Source: Rhodobacter capsulatus
GTDB lineage: Bacteria > Pseudomonadota > Alphaproteobacteria > Rhodobacterales > Rhodobacteraceae
DNA length: 64,000 nucleotides
Assembly: GCF_005144475.1 (NCBI RefSeq)
Contig: NZ_SWJZ01000009.1
Coordinates: 44,230-108,229, forward strand
Direction: 5' to 3'
The notes beneath the pieces were generated by a model that had not been told where the DNA came from, ran no database searches, and saw only the letters and a list, made by a program, of their open reading frames with translations. Positions within the stretch are counted from its first letter, which is position 1, and each line of letters opens with the position of its first letter. Below, piece by piece: positions 16,299 to 24,293 of the stretch. Made by a program: the position numbers and the translations under genes.

Positions 16299-17959
16299 CC
16301 CATGTATCGCCAAAATCGGACGTCGACCGCCCTGTCATATTTGAGCACGCAGACGAAGCTGACTATGCGGCATTTCTGGCGCGCATCCCGATGGCTGACA
16401 GTTTTCGCCGCAAGCGGCTGATATACCGATCCACGTTTATTGAGAGTTGGCCGGATATCAGGGATTGGTTCGCTGCCCCCCTGCCCATCAGAATTGGCTG
16501 CCTAAATGGTGACAAGCAGGCCCACCCGACTTATCCGGTCAGCTTTCGGGCCCGCAGCTATCTTTATTACGCAGCCATGACCGACCGAATCCGGTTGGAC
16601 TACGATTTCCTGTTCGCAGTCGGGAACATGCGTGTGGCGGAGACGATGGAGCCATTGAACGCCTATGAGGGGCTCGACGCATTGGTCGCGGACAGTGCGA
16701 AGATTGGCTATTCCGCAACCGGCGTGCAAGCAGCGCTCCGCGTGGTTTTGCCACGCCTTGCGATGAACACGGGTGTTCGCTCTTTCGGCGAACTTCGCCA
16801 GCATCACCTCGACGAAATGATCGCAGGTGTCGACGCCTTCGCCGCACGGCATGACACTCATATCTTCCGAAACGAGAAAGAAGACTTCCCGGCAGGCTTT
16901 CAGCGCAGCTGGCGGGTCAAAACCCGCATTCTGCAGCTGCTCCTCTTCCAAAACGGGAATGATGTCATCCGGCCTCAGATTATCCAAGACAAACGCAAGC
17001 CGATCGCTTCGCCGAGGCCAGACCTCCAGGAATGGGCAAACCGGTGGCTTGAGAGAAAGCGGGTCAGTCTTGCTCGCCCGACGGTAGATCACATGGCCGT
17101 TTCGATGAGGCATTTTGTGACTTACTTGTCTACCCGACAGCCCAGCATTTTGAACTTTGCTGATATCAATCCTGAGCTTTTCAACGATTACCTTCGCCAC
17201 CTTCAGTTCGACATTGCACCACGCACAGGCGCGCCGCTGTCCATAAACGCTCGTCGAGCAAGGGCGGGCACTGTTGCCAAGTTCCTGTCTGATGGCGCGG
17301 CATGGGACTGGCCCAATTTTCCAACACGGCCGATTCTTGATCCGAACGATCTGCCGAAGTTGGCACACCGCGTGCCAAGGTTTATTCCAGAGGACCAGCT
17401 GTCGCGCCTTATGGCGCAGCTGCCGAGCCTCGAGTGTGAGTTTCAGAAGGCAGCGCTCCTGATCGCCCGCTGGTCTGGCGCTCGGCGGGGAGAGGTGATT
17501 CGGCTCCGCTTGGACTGCCTGGATCAGTATCCCGACGGGACCTTCCGACTGCGGATACCCGCTGGAAAGACTATGCGGGAACGCCTGGTGCCTTTGCATG
17601 ACGACGCCGCAACGGCATTGCACGAAGTCATCCAGCGACGGCTCGAAGCCAACGACCGTCCGATCCGGGATGACAAGACTGGCGACTTGGTCCGCTATGT
17701 CTTCTTTCGCCGCAGCGGGCGGATGTCGGCAGACTATTTGCTACAATACCCCCTGAATCAGATGTGCAGACTCGCCGGGCTGGTCGATCAAGATGGAAAG
17801 CCGATAGTTACCAGCCATCGGTTTCGGCACACTGTGGGCACGCAACTTGCCGAACGAGGTGCCAAGTTGCACACGATCATGAGCGTCTTGGGGCATCAGA
17901 CGCCGCACATGTCCATGGTCTACGCACGGATCAGCGACGCCGAAGTGCTGCGCGACTAA
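16295..17959 (+). CDS. tnpB: TnpB-like large tyrosine recombinase, ended by an in-frame TAA
   Basis: The 554-residue product is the large second recombinase. The catalytic set is present: Arg in ARWSGARRGEVIRL, Lys in PAGKTMRERL, His-x-x-Arg in SHRFRHTVGTQL, His in VLGHQTPHMS and Tyr in MVYARISD. The GTG start at 16295 overlaps the tnpA stop and has GGAGAGG upstream. The frame ends at TAA (17957-17959), directly after EVLRD. The same frame continues at once with RSVLGPGEMIAGPG and a Cys-rich domain that in relatives is the C-terminal end of this protein, so the TAA looks like a Tyr-to-stop change. The catalytic core is intact; full function is doubtful. Confidence 0.8.
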   Translation: MTHVSPKSDVDRPVIFEHADEADYAAFLARIPMADSFRRKRLIYRSTFIESWPDIRDWFAAPLPIRIGCLNGDKQAHPTYPVSFRARSYLYYAAMTDRIRLDYDFLFAVGNMRVAETMEPLNAYEGLDALVADSAKIGYSATGVQAALRVVLPRLAMNTGVRSFGELRQHHLDEMIAGVDAFAARHDTHIFRNEKEDFPAGFQRSWRVKTRILQLLLFQNGNDVIRPQIIQDKRKPIASPRPDLQEWANRWLERKRVSLARPTVDHMAVSMRHFVTYLSTRQPSILNFADINPELFNDYLRHLQFDIAPRTGAPLSINARRARAGTVAKFLSDGAAWDWPNFPTRPILDPNDLPKLAHRVPRFIPEDQLSRLMAQLPSLECEFQKAALLIARWSGARRGEVIRLRLDCLDQYPDGTFRLRIPAGKTMRERLVPLHDDAATALHEVIQRRLEANDRPIRDDKTGDLVRYVFFRRSGRMSADYLLQYPLNQMCRLAGLVDQDGKPIVTSHRFRHTVGTQLAERGAKLHTIMSVLGHQTPHMSMVYARISDAEVLRD

Positions 17960-17983
17960 CGCAGCGTTCTGGGACCCGGCGAA

Positions 17984-18325
17984 ATGATTGCCGGACCGGG
18001 CGCAGAAGCGATCCGCGCAGGAAAGCTGTCATGCGCGGCGATCGACTGGCTTAAGTCGAACTTCATCAAGACCGAGCTCGAACTTGGCCATTGTCTACGC
18101 CTGCCGTCGGAGGGACCTTGCGAATGCGACCTGTATCTCAGCTGCGCCAAGTTCGTCACGACCAAAGCTTACGCTGGTCGGCTGCAAGAGCGGAGAAAAC
18201 TCGAGTTAGTACTTGCTGAAGATGCGCGCGAGCGGGGATGGTCTAAAGAGGTCGAACGACATCAGAGCACAGCTTCGCGCATCGAACGTCTGTTGAAGGA
18301 TCTGGGTGAAGAAGCCGACCCATAG
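17984..18325 (+). pseudogene. Detached Cys-rich C-terminal part of TnpB
   Basis: This 113-residue reading frame starts MIAGPGAEAIRAG and contains a Cys cluster (HCLRLPSEGPCECDLYLSC) followed by KFVTTKAYAGRLQERRKLE and a helical tail. It is in the same frame as tnpB and separated from it only by the TAA at 17957. I recall this Cys-rich tail as the normal end of large TnpB-type recombinases. It could be translated separately from its ATG, or be an independent TnpC-like protein, but the shared frame favours a broken single gene. Confidence 0.65.
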
Positions 18326-18407
18326 CAGTGAGCGAACGACAAATAAGCTATGTTGACATCGGATTGCGTCGGCCAAACCGCGCGCTATAGCAAACTCATA
18401 CCAGATG

Positions 18408-18764
18408 TCATGATCTTCGCACGGAAGCCCAGACCATCGCTACCCAGAAAGCTGTCCGAAACGTCATCGCGCCGACAGTGCGCGCCTCGAAGGCATCCCC
18501 CACAAAAACCCGCCAGCCGAACACGGCAAAGACCGTTGCGGTCGCGATCAGGATGGTCAGCGCCACGGGCAACGCAAGCCGATGCCCGATCATCAGAAGC
18601 CGGCCGCCAATGACATAGGCGAAGCCTGCGAGGAAGTTGAACCACAGGACGAAGGGCACGACGGCCCCCATGTCAACCGCGCCGAACAGGGCCGATCCAC
18701 CCGAGATCAGCGTCAACAACCCAAAGGCGATGGCCGCAGCACCGGCGATGTGATGAGTTTTCAT
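18408..18764 (-). CDS. Small membrane protein of the transposon cargo, 118 aa
   Basis: The 118-residue protein has four predicted membrane segments: about 6-28 (IAGAAAIAFGLLTLISGGSA), 36-57 (VVPFVLWFNFLAGFAYVIGG), 62-85 (LALPVALTILIATATVFAVF) and 100-115 (FRTAFWVAMVWAS). No catalytic motif is seen and I do not recognise the family. Its start overlaps the TetR gene stop (ATGA), so it is co-transcribed with the regulator. A role in the same resistance or stress response is inference from position. Confidence 0.7.
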   Translation of the reverse strand: MKTHHIAGAAAIAFGLLTLISGGSALFGAVDMGAVVPFVLWFNFLAGFAYVIGGRLLMIGHRLALPVALTILIATATVFAVFGWRVFVGDAFEARTVGAMTFRTAFWVAMVWASVRRS

Positions 18765-19369
18765 GTCTGCCCCTCCTTGCAGGCAAACAGGACCAATTGC
18801 ACCTCCAGCAGGCGCATCCCCTCGGGTACGATGTCAAAGCTGCGCGAGCCAAGGCTCCACCTTATGGCGATGCCCTGAACAAGTGATGTCAGCAGCACGG
18901 CGGCATCCTTTGGTTGAACGCCCGCCCCCATCATTCCGGCTTCGGCCATGGCCTGTAGGTGTGCCACCAGATGCGCCTGGTACTGCATCAGAACCCCGCG
19001 AAACCGGTCGCGCAGGGCGGCATTATCCACATTCAATTCGCGGGAATGCAGGATGGCGGGGAGCGCGGGGGTTTCCGCGATCTGCTGCAACTGGGCGGCG
19101 ATCAGCGCCCGCAGCCTTGTCATTGGACTTGCATTGCCGTCCATGGCCTGCTGCCAAGCAACTTCCAGCCGGTCCGCGATAGCGTCACCGACGGCCGTCC
19201 AGAGTTCCGCCTTTGTTGGGAAATGCCGGAATATCGCGGCTTGGGTGACGCCTACCTCTTGCGCGATGTCATTGGTCGTCAGCCGGTCAGGGCCGATACG
19301 GTCGGACAAGTCCAGAACGGCGGCAATGATTTCGGTCTTGCGATCCTCGGCTGATTTGCGACGCAACAT
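18761..19369 (-). CDS. TetR/AcrR-family regulator
   Basis: The 202-residue protein has the TetR N-terminal DNA-binding domain (RKTEIIAAVLDLSDRIGPDRLTTNDIAQEVGVTQAAIFRHFPTKAELW, about 10-56) and a helical ligand-binding C-terminal domain. It diverges from the cytochrome b561/efflux operon across an 80-nt gap that holds an imperfect palindrome, so local repression of the efflux genes and of itself is likely. The inducer is unknown. Confidence 0.85.
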   Translation of the reverse strand: MLRRKSAEDRKTEIIAAVLDLSDRIGPDRLTTNDIAQEVGVTQAAIFRHFPTKAELWTAVGDAIADRLEVAWQQAMDGNASPMTRLRALIAAQLQQIAETPALPAILHSRELNVDNAALRDRFRGVLMQYQAHLVAHLQAMAEAGMMGAGVQPKDAAVLLTSLVQGIAIRWSLGSRSFDIVPEGMRLLEVQLVLFACKEGQT

Positions 19370-19385
19370 GGGACACCTCTTGTAA

Positions 19386-19401
19386 GTAAGTAATCACTAA
19401 C
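19386..19401. promoter_or_regulatory. Candidate TetR operator between divergent genes
   Basis: GTAAGT and ACTAAC flank AATC (5 of 6 arm positions pair). An overlapping extra GTAAG copy starts at 19382. Position between the divergent tetR and efflux operons supports an operator; binding is inferred. Confidence 0.45.
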
Positions 19402-19449
19402 ATAATCTGCCAAACAAGCAAGCTGATTCGCCAGACCGAAAGGACCGCC

Positions 19450-19938
19450 ATGCCCAGCCCCAAGGGATACACCCGCCTGCAGATCGCCCTTCACTGGGGC
19501 GCAGCCCTGCTGATCGTGCAGCAATACCTGTTTAAAGATGCCATTGCAGCCGCGTGGGACGCTGCGGCAAAGGGGGTGGAAACCGCCTTTAATCCGCTGG
19601 TTCTGGCCCATGTCGCAGGCGGGGCGCTGGTCATGCTGTTTGCGCTGTGGCGGCTGTCGATCCGGGCGCGGCGCGGCGCGCCTGCCATGGTCGGTGACAG
19701 TGCCGCGCAGCGCGCCTTGGCAAAGGCCGCCCATGTCGGCCTTTACGCGCTGATGATCCTGATGCCGCTCAGCGGGTCGATGGCCTGGTTCGGCGGGGTC
19801 GATCTGGCGGCACAGGGCCATAACGTGCTGAAGATCGTGCTGCTGGCGCTGGTGGCGCTGCATGTTTTGGGTGCGCTCTATCATCAGTTTGTGCTGAAAG
19901 ACGGCCTGATCAACCGCATGCGCCGGGCCGAGGGCTGA
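19450..19938 (+). CDS. Cytochrome b561-family membrane protein
   Basis: The 162-residue protein has four membrane helices. Likely heme ligands are the His residues in IALHWGAALL, LVLAHVAGGA, KAAHVGLYAL and VALHVLGALYHQFV, the usual pattern of bacterial b561 (YodB/CybB-like) proteins, with the typical end HQFVLKDGLINRMR. Such proteins pass electrons between quinol and periplasmic or membrane partners. It is the first gene of the efflux operon; the stop is only 3 nt before the adaptor gene. Pairing a b-type cytochrome with an ABC exporter is uncommon. Confidence 0.85.
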   Translation: MPSPKGYTRLQIALHWGAALLIVQQYLFKDAIAAAWDAAAKGVETAFNPLVLAHVAGGALVMLFALWRLSIRARRGAPAMVGDSAAQRALAKAAHVGLYALMILMPLSGSMAWFGGVDLAAQGHNVLKIVLLALVALHVLGALYHQFVLKDGLINRMRRAEG

Positions 19939-19941
19939 GCG

Positions 19942-21087
19942 ATGCGCAGAACCTGGATCCTTGGCGCGGTTGCACTGGTTGGGCTGGCGGCGGCGGGCTG
20001 GTTTCTGACCGAACGGCCCCTGACTGTGACGGTTGTCGTCGCTGAAACCGGGGTGCCCTTGCGCCTTTACGGTCTAGGTTCCGTCGAGGCCCGGATCCTG
20101 TCGCGCGTCGGGTTCGAAGTTGGCGCGGCATTGGTGTCGGTGTCGGCAGATGCAGGGGATGCGGTCAAGGCCGGACAGGAACTGGCCGCCTTGCATCCGG
20201 CTGAGCAGATAGCGCGCGTTGCGCGGGCGCAAGCAGCGGTTGCGGCAAATGCCGCCGGTCAGGCCAAGGCCGATGCCGCAGTGGCGCGGGCGCAGGCAGT
20301 TCTGGCACAGCGCATTGCCGCGAACGATCGACAGAAGGAACTTGCGCGGCAGGACGTCGCCTCTATCCAGCGAGCCGAGGAGGCACAGCGCGACGAGGAT
20401 GTGGCGCGGGCCGAACTGGCCTTGGCCGAAGCCGATCTGGCCGTGATCCGCGCGCAGGGCGCAGATGCGGCGGCCGCCTTGCAACTGGAACAAACCTTGC
20501 TCGCCCATCACCGGCTGGTCGCACCCTATGATGCGGTTGTCGTGGCTCGCCACGTCGAGCCGGGCACGGTGGTCAAGGCCGGTGATCCAATCTTCACCCT
20601 GATTGATCCGGCAACGATTTGGGTTCAGGCCTTTATCGACGAAGAACGCGCCGGCCAACTGGCGCTTGGACAAGAGGGTGTCATCCGCCTGCGGTCACAG
20701 CCTGCGGCAGAGTTCCACGGCACCGTCGCCCGGATCGGGCTGGAAAGTGACCGCGTTAACGAAGAGCGCCGCGTCTGGCTGACCTGTTCCGACTGCCCCG
20801 AAGCGATGTTCCTTGGCGAACAGGCCGAAGTACGCATCCTGACCGGCATACGCGACAACGCGCTGATGGTGCCCGAGGTGGCGATCACCGGCTTTGACGG
20901 CTTTCGCGGCATAGTCTGGCTGGTGCAGGATGGTCGGCTACGCCGCGCCGAGCTGACCTTTGGCGCACGCGACGACCGGGGCCGGGTCGAGGTGACAGGC
21001 GGCCTGCCCGAGGGCGCCGCGATTGTCGCCATGCCGCCGAAAGGTGCCGACGAAGGCAGACTGGCCCGGATCGGGGACGCGCCATGA
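19942..21087 (+). CDS. HlyD/MacA-like periplasmic adaptor
   Basis: The 381-residue protein has an N-terminal anchor (ILGAVALVGLAAAGWFLT), a lipoyl-like half motif (VGAALVSVSADAGDAVKAGQELAAL), a long Ala-rich coiled-coil hairpin (about 95-180) and the second lipoyl half (HHRLVAPYDAVVVARHVEPGTVVKAGDPIFTLID). It would bridge the MacB-type permease to an outer-membrane factor. No outer-membrane factor is encoded in this operon. The stop overlaps the permease start by 4 nt. Confidence 0.8.
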   Translation: MRRTWILGAVALVGLAAAGWFLTERPLTVTVVVAETGVPLRLYGLGSVEARILSRVGFEVGAALVSVSADAGDAVKAGQELAALHPAEQIARVARAQAAVAANAAGQAKADAAVARAQAVLAQRIAANDRQKELARQDVASIQRAEEAQRDEDVARAELALAEADLAVIRAQGADAAAALQLEQTLLAHHRLVAPYDAVVVARHVEPGTVVKAGDPIFTLIDPATIWVQAFIDEERAGQLALGQEGVIRLRSQPAAEFHGTVARIGLESDRVNEERRVWLTCSDCPEAMFLGEQAEVRILTGIRDNALMVPEVAITGFDGFRGIVWLVQDGRLRRAELTFGARDDRGRVEVTGGLPEGAAIVAMPPKGADEGRLARIGDAP

Positions 21088-22217
21088 ATCTGGCGCTGAA
21101 AGACATCCGGCATGGCCTGTTCCGCTTTGTGCTGACCTGTTTCGGGTTGGGCCTGCTGATGACGGTCGTTCTGGCGATGATCGGCATCTACAATGGCCTT
21201 GTGGCCGATGCGTTGGCGGTGGTCGAGGCCCCCGCGGCGGACGTCTGGGTGGTCGAGGCGGGCACCAAGGGGCCTTTTGCCGAAGCCTCGTCCATTCCCG
21301 CCGACAGCCGCGACACCGTGGCCCGCATGCCCGGCGTGGCCGAAGCCGGGGCCATCAATTACCAGACCATCGAGGCCCCCTTCCTTGACCGCGCCTTGCG
21401 GCTTTATATCATCGGCTATGAAACCGGACGTCCGGGTGGCCCGCAGATCATCGCCGAAGGGCGCGGCATCGGCACCAGCCATTTCGAACTGGTGGCCGAC
21501 CGCAAGACTGGCCTTGTGCTGGGTGATACCATCCGCCTTGGCCGCAACCGCTTTACCGTGGTCGGGCTCGTCGAAGGGGCGATGAACTCGGGCGGCGATC
21601 CGGCGGTTTACATGACGCTTGCCGATGCGATGGCGCTGCAAACGGAACTTGCTCCGGCAGATCAACGGGTGCAGGCCGCGCGCGGGGCGGGGGCGGTCAA
21701 GTCGGCCTCGGTCGCGGCAGTGATCGTGCGCGTGACGCCCGGCGCGGATGTCGATCTGCTGACCGCAACCTTGCGGCAATGGAAGCATCTGGCTGCCCTA
21801 AGCCAGACCGAACAGGAAAACATCCTGCTGGCCTCGGTTGTGGACAAGGCGCGCCGTCAGATCGGGCTGTTTCTGGGAATCCTCCTGGCGGTGTCGGCCG
21901 TGGTGATCGCGCTGATCATCTACACCATGACCATGGAAAAGCTGAAGCAGATCGCAACGCTAAAGCTGATCGGCGCCCCAGACCGCACCATCATCGGGCT
22001 GATCGTACAGCAATCGCTGATCCTTGGGACCGCAGGTTGGGGCATCGGTCTGGTTCTGATCCTGCTTGTCAAGGATGTCTTTCCGCGCCGCGTGGTGCTG
22101 GAACCGTTTAACGTGGCCGTTCTGGCCGGGATCATCGTCGTGGTCTGTCTGGCCGCCAGCGGTCTGGGCGTGCGCGCGGCCCTGAAGGTGGACCCCGCCA
22201 CCGCGCTGGGAGGCTGA
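21084..22217 (+). CDS. MacB/FtsX-like ABC transporter permease
   Basis: The 377-residue protein has one N-terminal membrane helix (FRFVLTCFGLGLLMTVVLAM), a large periplasmic domain (about 40-250) and three C-terminal helices, with the cytoplasmic coupling segment MEKLKQIATLKLIGAPDRTI. This is the FtsX/DevC/MacB half-transporter layout, which works by mechanotransmission with a periplasmic adaptor rather than by classical transport. It is translationally coupled to the adaptor gene and followed 3 nt later by the ATPase gene. Confidence 0.85.
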   Translation: MNLALKDIRHGLFRFVLTCFGLGLLMTVVLAMIGIYNGLVADALAVVEAPAADVWVVEAGTKGPFAEASSIPADSRDTVARMPGVAEAGAINYQTIEAPFLDRALRLYIIGYETGRPGGPQIIAEGRGIGTSHFELVADRKTGLVLGDTIRLGRNRFTVVGLVEGAMNSGGDPAVYMTLADAMALQTELAPADQRVQAARGAGAVKSASVAAVIVRVTPGADVDLLTATLRQWKHLAALSQTEQENILLASVVDKARRQIGLFLGILLAVSAVVIALIIYTMTMEKLKQIATLKLIGAPDRTIIGLIVQQSLILGTAGWGIGLVLILLVKDVFPRRVVLEPFNVAVLAGIIVVVCLAASGLGVRAALKVDPATALGG

Positions 22218-22220
22218 GCC

Positions 22221-22913
22221 ATGGCCATCGGTGATATTCTGGTCGATGTGCAAGCCGTGGCCAAGCACTATGGCGAAGGCGAGACCCGCGTCGATGCCCT
22301 CCGCCAAGTTGACCTGCAGGTGCGTGCAGGTGAGGTGATCGCACTCCTGGGGCCGTCAGGGTCTGGCAAGACGACGCTTCTGAACATCATCGGCTGCATC
22401 CTTGACCCATCCTCGGGTCGGGTGGTGCTGGATGGTGATCCGGTCTTTGACGGCAAATGGCTGCGCAGCGATCTGCGTCGTCTGCGGCTGGACAAGATTG
22501 GCTTCATCTTTCAGGCGCACAACCTGCTGCCCTTCCTGACGGCGGCAGAAAATGTATCCCTCGTCCTCGACCTTGCCGGTTGGGCGCCCGAAAAGGGAAA
22601 GGAGCGGGCAAAAGAGCTTCTCGATTATCTCGAGGTCGGCCACCGCGCCCCGGTTAAGCCCGCGCTGTTATCAGGGGGCGAGGCGCAACGCGTGGCTATC
22701 GCACGCGCGCTGGCCAACCGCCCGCGGATCATCCTTGCGGACGAGCCGACCGCGGCATTGGACAGCAAACGCGCACAACTGGTCATGGACCTGCTGCGAA
22801 AGCTTGCCGCCGAGCAGGAAGCCTGCATCCTGACGGTCACCCATGACGAGAAAATCTTCGACCGCTTCGATCGGCTTATCCATCTGCGCGACGGAAAATT
22901 GGCAGATGAGTAG
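22221..22913 (+). CDS. MacB/LolD-type ABC transporter ATPase
   Basis: The 230-residue ATPase shows Walker A GPSGSGKTTLLN (about 45), Q-loop IFQAHNLLPFLTA, signature LLSGGEAQRVAIARAL, Walker B IILADEPTAALD and switch His in TVTHDEKIFDR. The length and sequence are typical of LolD/MacB/FtsE-class partners of FtsX-like permeases. It is the last gene of the four-gene cargo operon and is followed 52 nt later by a large hairpin. Confidence 0.9.
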   Translation: MAIGDILVDVQAVAKHYGEGETRVDALRQVDLQVRAGEVIALLGPSGSGKTTLLNIIGCILDPSSGRVVLDGDPVFDGKWLRSDLRRLRLDKIGFIFQAHNLLPFLTAAENVSLVLDLAGWAPEKGKERAKELLDYLEVGHRAPVKPALLSGGEAQRVAIARALANRPRIILADEPTAALDSKRAQLVMDLLRKLAAEQEACILTVTHDEKIFDRFDRLIHLRDGKLADE

Positions 22914-22964
22914 TGCCTAAGGACAGTCAAGCATAAACAGATGAATCGGAGATGCGCGACAATC

Positions 22965-23056
22965 GCGATAGACCACAGGGACCTCCCCGCCGTCCGCACC
23001 GCCAGCGCTTTGATCCGCGCAGTGCGGACGGCGGGGTCCCTCCTATGGACTATCGC
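22965..23056. repeat. 92-bp imperfect inverted repeat near the transposon right end
   Basis: A 15-bp GC-rich core (CCCCGCCGTCCGCAC against GTGCGGACGGCGGGG) is extended outward by GGGA/TCCC and by GCGATAG against CTATCGC at 22965-22971 and 23050-23056. It lies between the efflux ATPase stop and the element end about 40 bp further on. It may terminate the cargo operon or be a structural part of the transposon end. Confidence 0.65.
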
Positions 23057-23096
23057 TACCCTTGGCGCCAAAAAAATCCTTGCCTGTCCAGGTAAC

Positions 23097-23177
23097 ATCT
23101 AACCAGGCATGCACGGCGATGAAGTCATCAACCGTGCCGCCCCATTTCTTCACGGAGGACAGGGCGTGGTGATAGCA
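23097..23177 (-). pseudogene. DUF6915-family gene, middle fragment (2 of 3)
   Basis: Read leftward from 23177 the fragment encodes CYHHALSSVKKWGG, then TVDDFIAVHAWLD, 27 residues that match the start of DUF6915-type proteins. On its right the frame enters IS110 sequence; on its left it enters the Tn554-like element at the Asp codon. It joins in frame to MAHP at 24294-24305 and to SSKAHSADF at 15056. Confidence 0.8.
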
Positions 23178-23185
23178 ACTGTCTT

Positions 23186-24118
23186 TCAGGGGACCGCAGA
23201 AGCGTAATCTGTCGCGTCTCGCGCCATCGCGTTGATGATCGTGAGCAGCTTGCGGGCGCATGCGGTAATCGCAAGTTTCGGAGGCTTTCCAGAATCCTGA
23301 AGTCTGGCTCGAAACGCCGCCAGCGTCGGATCGAACCGGCTGGCCACAAACCCCGCGAGGTAGAGGGCTCGCCTGATGTCGGCTCTGCCACCCCACACTC
23401 GTCTCTTGCCTCTGGATAAACCCGAGTCACATGCCTGCGGCGCAAGTCCAGCAAGCGCAGCAATCTGCTTGGCCTTCAGTCTTCCGAGCTCGGGCAATCG
23501 AGCAAGTATCACGGCAACCAGTGCCGGTCCGATACCAGGCGCCGTGCGAAGTCGACGTGCCTGTTCGAGAAGAGACCCGGAAGACGCGATGTGGCGAGCG
23601 ATCTCCTTCTCAACTGCATCGAGATGATCCTCAAGAATCGCAACAAGACGCTGAATTTCCCGCCGGATCCAACCGTCGCGGCTCGTCCCGAGGCGGTTTC
23701 TCTCCGCCTGGATCACAGCGACCAAATCCTCGCGTCGCGCCACCAGGTCAGCCAAGCGCACGCGGTCAGGATCCGGGATGGGGGGAGGGACAAGGTCCAG
23801 TGCTTTCCCCATTCGGGCAAGGATCGCCGCATCAACCTTGTCGGTCTTTGCCAGCTTTCCCGTCGCCCTCGCAAACTCGCGCGCCTGTCGCGGGTTGACA
23901 CGTATGAAACGGGCCTCGGCTTTGATCAGGGCTTCGATCAATGGCCGCTCATAACCACCTGAGGCTTCCAACACGACGACTGCGTCGTTCGCTGTCTTGG
24001 CGAACTTTGCAAGCGATTGTTTTGTAGACTTTATCCGCTCATGGCGGCCGTTGGACAGATAACAGACGTCGATCCAGTCCATGGCGACATCGACGCCAAT
24101 GAATTCGTGAGAGGCCAT
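23186..24118 (-). CDS. IS110-family transposase
   Basis: The 310-residue protein has the N-terminal RuvC-like DEDD domain (IGVDVAMDWIDV, VVLEASGGYERPL, KTDKVDAAILARM) and the C-terminal transposase domain (APGIGPALVAVILARLPELG, then LAGLAPQACDSGLSRGKRRVWGGRADIRRALYLAG) that includes the serine used for recombination in this family. It is somewhat shorter than many IS110 proteins. The gene appears intact, so the element may still be active. Confidence 0.9.
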   Translation of the reverse strand: MASHEFIGVDVAMDWIDVCYLSNGRHERIKSTKQSLAKFAKTANDAVVVLEASGGYERPLIEALIKAEARFIRVNPRQAREFARATGKLAKTDKVDAAILARMGKALDLVPPPIPDPDRVRLADLVARREDLVAVIQAERNRLGTSRDGWIRREIQRLVAILEDHLDAVEKEIARHIASSGSLLEQARRLRTAPGIGPALVAVILARLPELGRLKAKQIAALAGLAPQACDSGLSRGKRRVWGGRADIRRALYLAGFVASRFDPTLAAFRARLQDSGKPPKLAITACARKLLTIINAMARDATDYASAVP

Positions 24119-24293
24119 TCCGGCACCTATCCTTGTTCTGCGGGATCGACACCTTGGGGAGTCCTCCCAGGCAACTGTTCAGGTTGAGCAACGGTCAGCT
24201 GGCGAGCCCCATGCTATCACTCGGGCTTGGTTGCCCAGGGATGTGTCGGGGTCTCGCCAGCCACCCTGATTATGCCAGTTTCCCAATAGACAA
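24119..24293 (-). ncRNA. Candidate IS110 bridge RNA region
   Basis: This 175-bp non-coding segment lies between the element end and the transposase start, where IS110-group elements encode the bridge RNA that guides target and donor choice. It holds a strong stem, GCTGGCGAGCCCC at 24198-24210 against 24248-24261, with one bulged base. RNA ends and guide loops cannot be set from this sequence alone. Confidence 0.45.

Larger units (their letters stand above)
15058..23098 (+). mobile_element. Tn554-like transposon with efflux cargo (~8.0 kb)
   Basis: The element is bounded by the two halves of one codon of the interrupted DUF6915 gene (Asp codon at 15057-15059 on the left, 23097-23099 on the right), so its ends are known to within a few bases. 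The left end carries two overlapping tyrosine recombinase genes of the TnpA/TnpB type, and the rest is a TetR-regulated efflux cargo. No terminal inverted repeat or target duplication is apparent, which fits Tn554 relatives that insert by tyrosine recombination. A clear TnpC homologue is not seen. The end positions are inferred from the broken gene. Confidence 0.75.
23178..24293 (-). mobile_element. IS110-family insertion sequence (~1.1 kb)
   Basis: The element is delimited by the interrupted DUF6915 gene: codon 4 (Pro) ends at 24294 and the next codon (Cys) begins at 23177. It contains one transposase gene and a 175-bp structured non-coding segment upstream of it, the layout of IS110-group elements, and shows no terminal inverted repeats. 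Ends are exact to within one or two bases because IS110 insertion shares a short core. Confidence 0.8.

Noticed and set aside
17984..18325. Independent TnpC gene of a Tn554 element
   Set aside because: The reading frame is continuous with tnpB through a single TAA and carries the Cys-rich tail of TnpB-type proteins, so a broken single gene is the simpler reading.
24198..24261. Terminator or riboswitch upstream of the IS110 transposase
   Set aside because: The stem lies in the element leader, where bridge RNA is expected, and there is no T tract or known riboswitch pattern.
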